Assembly (NCBI RefSeq): GCF_036237275.1 | Contig: NZ_CP108352.1 | Span: 5,146,001 to 5,210,000 of the forward strand | DNA from: Streptomyces sp. NBC_01353 | Lineage (GTDB): Bacteria > Actinomycetota > Actinomycetes > Streptomycetales > Streptomycetaceae | Direction: 5' to 3' | DNA length: 64,000 nt | Shown here: positions 35,101-41,298 of the stretch, piece by piece | Layout of the letters: every line of letters starts with the position of its first letter | Position numbering within the stretch: the stretch's first letter is position 1 | Notes under the pieces: generated by a model | What the model was told of the DNA's origin: nothing | Databases searched by the model: none | What the model saw: only the letters and a program-made list of their open reading frames with translations | Translations under genes and position numbers: made by a program

Positions 35101-36923
35101 GCAACCCGATGACGGGTGTCGACCCGACGGGCCACTGGTTCGAGTGGGCGAAGAAGGCCGTCAAGAAGGTCGCCAAGAAGGTCAAGAAGACCGTCAAGTC
35201 GGCCTACAAGAAGACGAAGGCCACGGTCAAGAAGGTCGCGAAGGCCGTCAAGAGGGCCGCGAAGAAGGTCAAGAGGGCGGTCAAGAAGGCGGTCAAGAGG
35301 GCAGTCCGGCACGTCCGTAAGGCCGTGCGGTACGTGTCCGACAGCGTCCGCAAGGTCAAGAGATACGTCAAACGCACCTACAAGCGGGTCAAGCGCTACG
35401 TCCACAAGGTCGTCAAGCACGTCAAGAAGGCCGTGCGGAAGGTTGCCAAGGCGGTCAAACACGTAGCCAAGAAGGTGGTCAAGGCAGCCAAGAAGGTCGG
35501 CAGAGCCGTCAAGAAGGCGGCCAAGGCCACAGCCAACTTCGTCAAGCAACACGCCTCGACCATCGCATCGGTCGCCACCGGCATCGCCGTCTTCGCGGGC
35601 TGCACCGCGATCACGGCCGGAGTCGGTGCCATCGGCTGCGCCGCCCTCGCGGGCGCGGCGGCCAACGGCGTCGGCTACATGATGAGCGACGGCCCGAAGA
35701 CGCTCGGCGGCTTCGCCATGGCTGTCGGCGTCGGCGCGCTCACCGGCGCGGTCGGCGGTGTCGGCGGCCGGCTCGCGGCGAACGCGGCGGGCAAGCTCCT
35801 CTCCGGCACGCTCGGCAGGGTCGTCTCGGGTGCCGCCGAGGGTGCCGTCGACGGCGCCGTGGGCGGAGCGATCGAGTACGGCACCTCCTGTGTGAACAGC
35901 GAGGACGGCTGCAGCGTCGGCGGCGCGGCGAAGGCCACGGCGGTCGGCGCGGCGATGGGCGGAGCCTTCGGCGCGGCGGGCAACGCCCGCGGCCCGAAGT
36001 CGAAGTCGAACCCGCAGCCGGATGCCCAGCCGGGCGGGGCGCCGGACGCCCCGTCGGGCGGTTCCTGCCCGATCCGGCGTGGCACGACACCGCACAGCTT
36101 CACCGGGAAGACGCCGGTCCTCACGGCGGACGGCAAGACCAAGGAGATCTCCAAGGTCAAGGTCGGGGACTACGTCCTCACGGCCGAGCCGGGCAAGACC
36201 ACCAAGGAGAAGCACCGGGTCAAGGAAGTGATCGTCACCAAGACCGACCGCGACTACGTCGACGTCACCATCGCGACGAAGACCGGTCCGAAGACGATCC
36301 AGACCACCAAGCACCACCAGTTCTACGAGTCCTCCCGCGACGCCTGGACGCAGGCGGGCGACCTCCGGGTCGGCCAGAAGCTCCAGAACGGCGAGGGTGC
36401 CCCGACCGCGATCGTCGAGGTCAAGTCGTACACGGCGGAGCGCGTCACCTACGACCTGAGCATCGAGGGCCTGCACACGTACTTCGTGGTGGCCGGTACG
36501 GCGGTGACGACGGCGGACGTGGCGGCAGGTGTCACGGCGGACGCGGTGCTGGTGCACAACTGCGGCGGCTCGGTTCGCGGCCACACTTCGGCGTGTGCCT
36601 GTGCCACGGGCGGGAACCCCGTCGGGCCGATCAACGCGCATCTCGCCGGGGGCAATCACCCGGTCACAAATGTGCCGTTCGACGCCCAGGGCTTCCCGGA
36701 CTTCAGCGGCCACCGGGACCCGAACACCCCGGATGTCACCATCACCCTGACCGGCGACAGAAAGAAGGACTTCGCTGCGGCGGACAAGGCGGCCGGTATC
36801 AACCCGAAATACAGGAAGGGGAAGTGGACATGGAATCACCATCAAAACTGCGGCAAGATGCAGTTGGTGGATATGAAGATCCACTCGAAGACCGGCCATA
36901 CCGGCGGTTTCTCCATATGCTAG
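26151..36923 (+). CDS. Giant Rhs/WapA-like polymorphic toxin with WHH nuclease tip
   Basis: 3590 residues. A basic N-terminus and hydrophobic segment (24-40) act as export signal. A DNRLRE-type domain (about 370-545) and an Fn3-like region follow, with the Rhs start near 690. Three LamG jellyrolls begin at residues 911, 1201 and 1937, set between YD/Rhs repeats (YDAxGN/YGYD) that run to 2900. The Rhs core (2915-2996) has YSPFGK, GYQSGW, ARWYSPQTGQF and ends DPTGHW. Then come a Lys/Arg segment (3001-3126), a Gly/Ala hydrophobic stretch, a Hint domain (3306-3471, ending VLVHNC) and a 119-residue tip. The tip has FPDFSGH, a helix DFAAADKAAG, W3561-N-H3563-H3564, MQLVDMKIH and HTGG: an HNH/WHH nuclease. 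Probably leaderless (TAAAGG at 26138-26143). The immunity gene follows 16 bp downstream. Confidence 0.95.
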   Translation: MRIRWVRSSRLSPPGRTGRRRRLRATALFVLVFFSCMLTTETAMATGATLSPLRMPELSLSGLWRWANENPLDTPDQQGGTARGKGHHASSDATSAEGDAGRKPGKGKGELDPFERHTDKPELATSGAAPGNAKSFDARTSKRDAKKSTATSDFYVNADGSTTVRHFSGRTNFKAADGTWKPIDSRLTEDTDGRLQQRANSLDIEFAPDATDQQLASVDFGAGRSLAYALRGASKAQPTVAADGTVTYAAVLPDTDVELVPLAEGFKENIVLRSPQAANSWTFPLAVKGLTPRMAADGDVEFTDANGKVTATIPHAYMEDSKIDPRSGDAAQSRAVTYELATVDGKPALRMTADRAWLDAPERVFPVTVDPTVTASNSTYTQNTISGDHSTETQIKVGSYDSGTNKANSFLQFSSLGTTLAGQRVTAATLNVYALWSSTCTPYAFSVHPVTQSWTPSGVTSYPGPTYGSAMGTATPAPGASCSNSSGSASVGVKMPVSLSATWFNQVAGGAANYGLALTAPTNDMFHWKKFHSDNSATAGFRPALELTYTANTAPQVNAQYPPENFQANTLQPELLVYASDADKGPSPLSYTFEVYDADSGSTTPVATSAALTKGSWKIPAGKLKWSKNYEWLVGVSDGTTEVVESGRFTTAVPQPPVTSGLSMNTDGHEFDPSDGNYTTEDTDADVEVVGPSLEIDRSYNSLDPRVDSAFGAGWSTVVDMKAAEVKDPAGVITSVVITYPGGEQVAFGRNSDGTYVPPLGRYARLEAVTTPAVGYKLTDKDFTAYSFTQATTKAGVYAISSIKDFAGRTETFAYDTNKRLTKITNETSKRSLTLAWFQPAGATAWHVQTVATDPSTAGDSATAQTWQYGYTADQLTKVCPPADWTKCTTYTYATGNHYRTTVLDADPFAYWRLGETSGTVAADAIDANQGQYNGTYKNVTLGSSSVLAGSTQKTATFNGTTSYVEMPSAPGATPSYTSVSLWFKTTTAGGVLFYYGDKPLSDPNPVANTTKNTPAVYVGMDGKLRGCLAMSPGCMSTITSTATVTDGQWHNAVLTGMATSQTLYLDGVSQGSLSGTINDWVQPYISLGAGVNTDGWPSMNPNDQLGHFTGQMAEVAVFSEPLPASVISTQYQAAKRSAGLLQTITTPNGKTQASVVYGTTDDRVLQATDGNGGTWKLNPATITGSSQVYRSAVMGSAPAGYWRLDDTQGAAQAANEIHTGFGTYNNVTQGVEGPFGAGDVTAALFDGTSSYAEVPYGVWHNKPDRSVELWFKTAEPGVLVSDQQKAVNDPAGVTGSWNPLLYVGADGKLRGHWWSVAGSGTTDFGSTSVVTDDKWHHAVLSAAGTTQTLYLDGVKQADFTGAAKDQTNGRTFIGAGFAKGWFSAPADISYFTGSIADVSVHSKGLTAADVASHWSAYKASSGVAPVRTVKLTDPTDKTLTYVYDAEMGNRLLTAIDTEGKRTTYGYDSGGFLHTVTDANGNRSITGHDVRGNAVSQTTCQDTAANKCSTEYMTYFPDATTAFPPMDLRNDLVLTERDGRSASPTDNTYLTSYAYDTAGNLLSVTTPPVPGHPNGRTASTTYTTTATPAAEGGTAKAPAGLVAQVVTAGGKKTSYTYYANGDLAEITDANGGKAKYTYDNLGRQIAKTEVNDANPAGITTSQTYDKNDQVVTETDPKVTNRVTGAVHQAKTTTAFDADGNILSQTVADLTGGDTARTTSMTYDAHNMLATRTDPGGDTTSFEYDAYGNKTKETDPAGNVNTYTFDAENRPLVTSLLNYTGDPNSPSAPTTLVQESRAYDPAGRLASITDAMGWVTAYTYTDDGLSASVVRKDPQTGKSFTEQANTYDAAGNLIEQITDDGQNRTTFTVDAADRTTTSVLDPNGLARTSTVSYDPDDNVVSETERDPATGDVSTTDTRYDNLGNVTGNTVHDGTTAPVARYKLDETTGFSVGDSSGANNTGTHGTGVHWSTERGGSAVFDGDANSYAQTQGSVVNTGGSFSVAMWVRLDDKTANHTFLSQDGTVGNPFQLYYSTTYGWTFNRSSADMSGPTLARASSGAAAVTAGTWTHLIGVYDAAAGKIRLYVNGSLIQEAAFASPWDATGPLQIGRRKASGVYAEYHKGALDDIQVYGEALTATQVSAVKGGTLPAAGSSVRSTSWKLDQRGLPLSLTDTNGNVTDYGYDEAGQQTSVTEPAVNAEQNGGTPVSIRPVSMTGYNTFGEATESSDPLGNVTVTAYDAEGQESSTTSPNYTAPGGTTAIQATAWNEYNRLGQVTAEVDPLGGRTTYTYTQLGDLASVTEPGGGTTKYTFDTNGDQLSATRPNGAREETTWDYLGRPVTSTDIVRQPTQRAFTAINEYNAPGGELSRTVSPTGVAESYKYNSVGEVIEATDGAGNVSTFTYDMDGQVLTSKDADGTSTKNTYDGFGQLKSIQDLDATGAVLRTSSSTYDRAGNPVSLTDARGHTKTFTYDATGLITKAVEPVSATESITTTYGYDAGGNRTRFTDGRGNPFLTTYNSWALPESVIEPSTPTHPNLADRTFTTTYDLGGRVKEMRSPGGVVVSHEYDVKSRLVRQTGAGAEATTVDHTYDYDADDRITAVAGAGDEKNTFSYDDRGLLLSASGPSGASSFAWNGDGAMTTRTDASGTSTYGYDTAGRLKTVSDGVTGTAMTYDYDVNNNVTSVDYGAGKSKRAFGYDKLQRLTSDKLTSPTGKVLSSITYGWDENGNETSKTTTGLAGSSTNTYTYDWADRLSSWNNGTTTEAYGYDASGNRTRVGGDTYTYDARNRLTSDGHSTYAYTARGTMSQVTDEGGTSTSVKADAFNRVINEGDRTYTYDGLDRVREAKDETGSPLHTFQYSGAGNEVASDGVTSYSRDADGSLLGVKTSVSAVLALTDLHDDVVGQFTSAGEALSGSTTYSPFGKVVQSSGMLGALGYQSGWTDPQTAKVNMAARWYSPQTGQFNSRDTVANDPMPDSIAANRYAYADGNPMTGVDPTGHWFEWAKKAVKKVAKKVKKTVKSAYKKTKATVKKVAKAVKRAAKKVKRAVKKAVKRAVRHVRKAVRYVSDSVRKVKRYVKRTYKRVKRYVHKVVKHVKKAVRKVAKAVKHVAKKVVKAAKKVGRAVKKAAKATANFVKQHASTIASVATGIAVFAGCTAITAGVGAIGCAALAGAAANGVGYMMSDGPKTLGGFAMAVGVGALTGAVGGVGGRLAANAAGKLLSGTLGRVVSGAAEGAVDGAVGGAIEYGTSCVNSEDGCSVGGAAKATAVGAAMGGAFGAAGNARGPKSKSNPQPDAQPGGAPDAPSGGSCPIRRGTTPHSFTGKTPVLTADGKTKEISKVKVGDYVLTAEPGKTTKEKHRVKEVIVTKTDRDYVDVTIATKTGPKTIQTTKHHQFYESSRDAWTQAGDLRVGQKLQNGEGAPTAIVEVKSYTAERVTYDLSIEGLHTYFVVAGTAVTTADVAAGVTADAVLVHNCGGSVRGHTSACACATGGNPVGPINAHLAGGNHPVTNVPFDAQGFPDFSGHRDPNTPDVTITLTGDRKKDFAAADKAAGINPKYRKGKWTWNHHQNCGKMQLVDMKIHSKTGHTGGFSIC

Positions 36924-36939
36924 AGAGGGGTCTGGGGTC

Positions 36940-37422
36940 GTGATCTTCGACCAGACGGATGAATCCGAGTTCGCTGGTCCGCCGGTGGATGCCGAGATGA
37001 TTCGGCATGCCGAGGACGTGCTCCAGGTTCGGCTGCCGAAGAGCTACGTCGATCTGCTGTCCGTCCAGAACGGCGGCGATCTGCGGAACCGCTGCTTCCC
37101 TACGGAGTTCCCCACGTCGTGGGCGCCGGACCATGTCTGCGTCGACGCCATCTGGGGGGTCGGTGGTGAATGGGGCGTGGACGTCGTGTCACGCGACATG
37201 ATCACCGAATGGCGGTATCCCGAGATCGGTGTCGTCTTCGGTATCACTCCGTCCGCAGGGCACGACACGGTGATGCTCGACTACTCCGAGTGCGGTCCCT
37301 TCGGTGAGCCCTCCGTGGCCTACATCGACGAAGACCGGGTGCCGAGGCCCCTCGCGAATTCGTTCGCGGAGTTCCTGCAAGGCCTTGTCTCGTGCCGGAC
37401 ATTCGGCGATGACGAGGACTGA
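36940..37422 (+). CDS. SUKH (SMI1/KNR4) immunity protein for the Rhs nuclease tip
   Basis: A 160-residue cytoplasmic protein. AEDVLQVRLPKSYVDLLSVQNGG is the classical SMI1/KNR4 opening, followed by WGVGGEWGVDV, VVFGITPSAGHDTVMLDYSECGPFGEPSVAYIDED and SFAEFLQGL. GTG at 36940 lies 16 bp after the toxin stop, with AGAGGGG upstream. Immunity genes directly 3' of Rhs toxins normally protect the producer from its own tip, and SUKH proteins often pair with HNH/WHH nucleases, so the partnership is a firm inference. Base composition is visibly less GC-rich than in the Rhs core. Confidence 0.93.
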   Translation: MIFDQTDESEFAGPPVDAEMIRHAEDVLQVRLPKSYVDLLSVQNGGDLRNRCFPTEFPTSWAPDHVCVDAIWGVGGEWGVDVVSRDMITEWRYPEIGVVFGITPSAGHDTVMLDYSECGPFGEPSVAYIDEDRVPRPLANSFAEFLQGLVSCRTFGDDED

Positions 37423-37441
37423 TCTCTGAGCAGTGATGCCT

Positions 37442-37471
37442 GTGGCTCCGTCGGTTTCCCGACGGAGCCAC
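37442..37471 (+). terminator. Terminator after the Rhs/immunity operon
   Basis: GTGGCTCCGTCGG and its exact complement form a 13-bp stem with a 4-nt loop, 20 bp after the SUKH stop. A second, imperfect stem (GCGGCCCG ... CGGGCCGT) follows at about 37475-37512. Confidence 0.85.
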
Positions 37472-37581
37472 GGTCGCGGCCCGTCCCGAGTATCTCGAGG
37501 CGGGCCGTTTCAGTTCCGGCGCCGTACACTCCGCACATCCCCCGCCTTGACCCTCCTCCTCTGACGGGAACGTCGAAAGCC

Positions 37582-38025
37582 GTGGATCTGAACCCCCGAG
37601 GCCTGCCGGAGCTCGAGGAGTGGGTCGTCGAGTCGGACGACTTCCACCTCCAGGGCTTCATGTCCGCCAACGCCTCGATCGCGCAGGCCGTGGCCCTGGC
37701 TGCCCTGTTCCGGCCGGAGTTCGTCGAGCACGGTGGCGGTGTCTTCCTCGGCTTCAGGTTCGACCGGGGCGGGGTCGACGTGTGGATCGAGCACTTGGCG
37801 GGCGACCTGCGTGCGGTCGAGTCCGTCGTGAACCGAGTCCCTCTGTGGGACTACTTCGGGCCCACCTCGGACGCGGAGTACGCGGCGCTGCGCCCGCTGG
37901 CGGAGGAGATCGCCGCGATGTGGCGGAGCGCGGCCCGGGAGGCGTTTCCCGGGCGGGACTTCGAGGTCTCGACGAGTGACGATCCTGATGCTTACGGTCC
38001 GACGGTCGTGCTCGTGTCCCGCTGA
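37582..38025 (+). CDS. Hypothetical acidic protein downstream of the Rhs locus
   Basis: A 147-residue soluble protein starting at GTG 37582, MDLNPRGLPELEEWVVESD. Conserved-looking parts are FMSANASIAQAVALAALFRPEFVEH, VFLGFRFDRGGVDVWIEHL and MWRSAAREAFPGRDF. No catalytic motif, signal or membrane segment is visible. The composition (acidic, compact) and its place right after a toxin/immunity pair would suit an accessory immunity protein, but nothing proves this. It is separated from the SUKH gene by a terminator and so probably has its own promoter. Confidence 0.65.
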   Translation: MDLNPRGLPELEEWVVESDDFHLQGFMSANASIAQAVALAALFRPEFVEHGGGVFLGFRFDRGGVDVWIEHLAGDLRAVESVVNRVPLWDYFGPTSDAEYAALRPLAEEIAAMWRSAAREAFPGRDFEVSTSDDPDAYGPTVVLVSR

Positions 38026-38167
38026 GACGTGGCCGCCGTCAGGTGCGTGGCGCGGTCGAGGGCGACGGGGCAGGGCCGTCACCGTGGACGACAAGGTGGT
38101 CAGGGTGAGTGAGAGAGATCGCGGCCGCCGTCCGCATCGGGTCGCTCGTCTCGAGCCGAGCTCCCTG

Positions 38168-38207
38168 CGGGGACGCCCCGCCGCGTGGACCCGGCGGGGC
38201 GTCCCCG
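38168..38207 (-). terminator. Terminator of the tandem-repeat membrane protein gene
   Basis: CGGGGACGCCCCGCC (38168-38182) pairs perfectly with 38193-38207 around a 10-nt loop, between convergent genes at 38025 and 38236. Confidence 0.88.
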
Positions 38208-38235
38208 GCTGCTCGCGCGCCCGATGCCAGGCGTG

Positions 38236-38946
38236 TCAGCCCGTCTTGACCCAGTCGCCGCAGCCCGACGTCTTGAAGTACCCGTCCGACTTCGAGACCT
38301 TCACGATCGCCGTGCCCGACACGTTGTCGTTCGCCAGGATCGAGTCCATGCCGTGGCTCGCGTCCTTCGAGCGCTCCCAGTAGCAGCCGGCGTCCTTGTT
38401 GCCCGTCGACTTGTACGTGCCCGGGGCGATGTCGAGGCCCACCTTGAACATGCCGCCATTGCCCTTCGGCGCCGACTTCGGGGTGCCGGTGGCCTTCTCG
38501 TCGACGGCCTCCCACTCCTTGCAACCCGAGGACTTGAAGAGCTTGTCCGATGCCTTGATCTGGACGTAGCTCGTGCCCGTGACGTTGTCGTTGGCGAGGA
38601 TCGAGTCCATCTCGCCCGACGAGTCCTTGGCGCGCTCCCAGTAGCAGAGGGCGTCCTCGTTGCCGCTCGTGCGGTAGAGGCCCGGCTTCACGTCCGTGCC
38701 CACCTCGAAGTCCCCGTCGCCGTCGATCGCGGCGGCCTTCTTCTTCGCGGGGGCCTCGGAGGTGCTCGGCGTCTTCTTCTCCGCGGACGTCTTGTTGTCG
38801 CCGGCCGTCGTCGTCGTCGTGTCGTCGCCGCCTCCGCCCGCCGCCGCGCCGATCACGACGATCGCGACGATCGCGCCGACGGCGGTGAGGACCTTGTGGC
38901 GGGCGAACCAGTTGCGCTGCTTCTGCGGGGCGGTGGTGTGAGACAT
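38236..38946 (-). CDS. Membrane-anchored protein with two tandem CYWER/SILANDN repeats
   Basis: A 236-residue protein. A basic start, one helix (18-38, VLTAVGAIVAIVVIGAAAG) and a Thr/Lys linker put the rest outside the cell. Residues 79-146 and 165-232 are two copies of a 68-residue module sharing VGxDxxPGxY, GNxDAxCYWER, MDSILANDNVxGT and FKxSGCxxW. Each module has two Cys (101/142 and 188/229) placed to form a disulfide. Function unknown; the module recalls other secreted actinobacterial proteins of unknown role. Start ATG 38946. Confidence 0.8.
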   Translation of the reverse strand: MSHTTAPQKQRNWFARHKVLTAVGAIVAIVVIGAAAGGGGDDTTTTTAGDNKTSAEKKTPSTSEAPAKKKAAAIDGDGDFEVGTDVKPGLYRTSGNEDALCYWERAKDSSGEMDSILANDNVTGTSYVQIKASDKLFKSSGCKEWEAVDEKATGTPKSAPKGNGGMFKVGLDIAPGTYKSTGNKDAGCYWERSKDASHGMDSILANDNVSGTAIVKVSKSDGYFKTSGCGDWVKTG

Positions 38947-38973
38947 GGCTGTGGCACCTTCCGGGGCGCTGGT

Positions 38974-39092
38974 GTGAACTCCGTTTGCGATGGGTCAATC
39001 ACAACAGAGCTTGTGAACCGAGTCAACCGTGTTCACGAGATTTGGATCGACTCACACTGTGAACGGGTGTCATCGGTATGCTCGGTGTTCAC
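38974..39092. promoter_or_regulatory. Cluster of GTGAAC/GTTCAC motifs before the methylase gene
   Basis: GTGAAC occurs at 38974, 39013 and 39059; GTTCAC at 39031 and 39087. Two inverted pairs result: 39013/39031 (12-bp spacer) and 39059/39087 (22-bp spacer). They fill the divergent gap between the repeat-protein gene and the methylase gene. TATGCT (39077-39082) could be a -10 lying inside the second pair. Confidence 0.5.
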
Positions 39093-39116
39093 AGACGCAC
39101 GAGGGGAGACGGACAG

Positions 39117-41153
39117 GTGCCGGACGAGCACGCAGCAGAGGTCACCGCCGCCGGCATCGCCCGGCTCGCCGGCGTCGGCCGGGCCGCCGTCAGCAACTGG
39201 CGGCGCCGCCACGAGGACTTCCCCAAGCCCGTGGGAGGCACCGAGACCAGCCCCTCGTTCGCCCTCGCCGACATCGAGCAGTGGCTGCGCGACCAGGGGA
39301 AGCTCGTCGAGGTCCCGCTCCGCGAGCGCGTCTGGCAGCAGCTCGCCGCCCACCCGGCCGGGACGGTCACCGCCCTCGTCCACACCGGTTGCGCACTCCT
39401 GCTCGTACGGGACCGGCCCACCGGATGGCTCGAGGCCGCCGCGCTCTCCGACGAGCGCCTGGCCGACGTCCTGCCGTCCGCGCTCGAAGAGCTCCTGACC
39501 GCCCGCTTCGGGCTCGACCGCGCCGTGCGGACCCCTGCACCCGGCGAACTCGCCCCCTCCGTGCCCCTGATGCGCGGCGCCGCCGAACTCGCCGCCGAAC
39601 TCGGCGCACGCCAGGCCTTCGAGTTCCTGCTCGGCCGCCACCTGGACGCCAACCCGCGTCAGTACACGCTCACCCCGCCCGGCCTCGCCGAGCTGATGGC
39701 CGCGCTGGCCGCGGAGGCCGGCGGCACCGGCGCCGGCCCCGCCCTCACTGTCCTCGACCCCGCCTCCGGCACCGGCGGGCTGCTGCGAGCCGTCCCGCGC
39801 CCCACCGCGCTCTACGCCCAGGACGCCGACCCCGAGCTCGCAGCCCTCACCGCCCTGCGCCTCGCCCTCCACGGCGACGCCGACATCCGCTCCGCCGCCG
39901 GCGACACCCTGCGCGCCGACGCCTTCCCCGCTCTCTCCGCCGACGCCGTCCTGTGCCACCCCCCGTTCAACGAACGCGGCTGGGGTCACGACGAACTCGC
40001 CTACGACCCCCGCTGGGAGTACGGCTTCCCGGCCCGCACCGAGTCCGAACTGGCCTGGGTCCAGCACGCGCTCGCCCGGCTCCGCGACGGCGGCACCGCC
40101 GTTCTGCTCATGCCCCCCGCCGTCGCCTCCCGCCGCTCCGGCCGCCGCATCCGCGCCGACCTGCTGCGCCGCGGCGCCCTGCGGGCCGTGATCGCCCTGC
40201 CCGCCGGCGCAGCACCCCCGTACGGCATCCCGCTCCACCTGTGGGTGCTGAACCGCCCCGGCCGCGACCACCGGCCCGCTCCCGAACTGCTCCTCGTCGA
40301 CACCACCTCCCTCGTGCCGGACGGCGGACGCGACAAGCTGCCCTGGCAAACCGTCCAGGGTGCGGTCCTCGACGCCTGGGGCGGCCGGGACGAACCCGGC
40401 GTCAGCCGCTCCGTCCCCGTCATCGAACTCCTCGACGACGACGTCGACCTCGCCCCCGCCCGCCACCTGGCCGACCCCGCCGCGGGCGGTTCCGCCGCCG
40501 AACTCGAAGCTGTCCGCGCGCGCCTGGACGAGACCCTGCGCCGCACCCTGAGTCTCGCCCCCACCCCGGCCGCCCCCGCCCGATCCGCAGCCCGCACCCA
40601 CACCACGGTCGGCGAACTCGCCCGCGCCGGAGCCCTCCAGCTCCGGTCCGGCGGCGCCGGCACCTCCCCGGCAGGCGGCCCCGTCCTGACCGAGCACGAC
40701 GTCCTCTCCGGAGCCGCGCCCTCCGGGACGCTCCCCGACGGCCCCGCCGAGGACCCCGTCCTCGTCGAGGAGGGCGATGTCGTCGTCCCCGTCCTCGGCG
40801 GCGGCTCCATTGCCCGTGTCGTCGACGCCACCACCGCCGGCGCCGCCCTCGGCCGCAACCTCCAGCTCCTGCGCCCCGATCCGGCCGCGGTCGACCCCTG
40901 GTTCCTCGCCGGCTTCCTGCGCGGTACCGCGAACAACCGGCAGGCCAGCAGCTTCGCCTCCACCGCCACCCGGCTCGACGTCCGCCGCCTCCAACTGCCC
41001 CGACTGCCCCTCACCGAGCAGCGACGCTACGGCGAACGCTTCCGCGCGCTCGGCGCGTTCGAGGACGCGCTGCGACGGGCGGGCAGGCTCGGCGAGCAGC
41101 TGGTGCAGGGCCTGTACGACGGACTCGCGGACGGGACGGTGCAGCCGGAGTGA
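39117..41153 (+). CDS. Solitary N6-adenine methylase-like protein with N-terminal HTH
   Basis: 678 residues. Residues 5-60 form a DNA-binding domain (GIARLAGVGRAAVSNWRRRHEDFPKP ... FALADIEQWL). The methylase core follows the type I HsdM layout: motif I DPASGTGGLL (Asp214), motif IV CHPPFNERGW (281-284), then VLLMPPAVASRRSGRRIR and LPAGAAPPYGIPLHLWVL. The C-terminal 190 residues resemble an HsdS-like recognition segment (QASSFASTATRLDVRRLQLPRLP). In motif IV the usual Asn/Asp/Ser is His281. No restriction or HsdR gene is adjacent. GTG 39117 with GAGGGGAGA is preferred to an ATG 13 codons earlier. Confidence 0.85.
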   Translation: MPDEHAAEVTAAGIARLAGVGRAAVSNWRRRHEDFPKPVGGTETSPSFALADIEQWLRDQGKLVEVPLRERVWQQLAAHPAGTVTALVHTGCALLLVRDRPTGWLEAAALSDERLADVLPSALEELLTARFGLDRAVRTPAPGELAPSVPLMRGAAELAAELGARQAFEFLLGRHLDANPRQYTLTPPGLAELMAALAAEAGGTGAGPALTVLDPASGTGGLLRAVPRPTALYAQDADPELAALTALRLALHGDADIRSAAGDTLRADAFPALSADAVLCHPPFNERGWGHDELAYDPRWEYGFPARTESELAWVQHALARLRDGGTAVLLMPPAVASRRSGRRIRADLLRRGALRAVIALPAGAAPPYGIPLHLWVLNRPGRDHRPAPELLLVDTTSLVPDGGRDKLPWQTVQGAVLDAWGGRDEPGVSRSVPVIELLDDDVDLAPARHLADPAAGGSAAELEAVRARLDETLRRTLSLAPTPAAPARSAARTHTTVGELARAGALQLRSGGAGTSPAGGPVLTEHDVLSGAAPSGTLPDGPAEDPVLVEEGDVVVPVLGGGSIARVVDATTAGAALGRNLQLLRPDPAAVDPWFLAGFLRGTANNRQASSFASTATRLDVRRLQLPRLPLTEQRRYGERFRALGAFEDALRRAGRLGEQLVQGLYDGLADGTVQPE

Positions 41154-41298
41154 CAGTGCGATCGCGGTGACAGGGCGGAAGTGACGGGGCGGCAGTGACG
41201 GGTGCGACATCGCTTCCGTACAACCCTGGACCGGGCATGCGTGTCGCCTTATACGCTCGTACTCCGCCTCGCCCGCTCGTACCCGAGGAGCTGCATCC

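Noticed and set aside
27606-36899. Very long open frames on the minus strand opposite the Rhs gene (27606-32192 and 33831-36899)
   Set aside because: They are Arg/Val/Gly/Asp-rich translations of the complementary strand of high-GC codons, with no domains, and lie wholly inside a clear Rhs reading frame.
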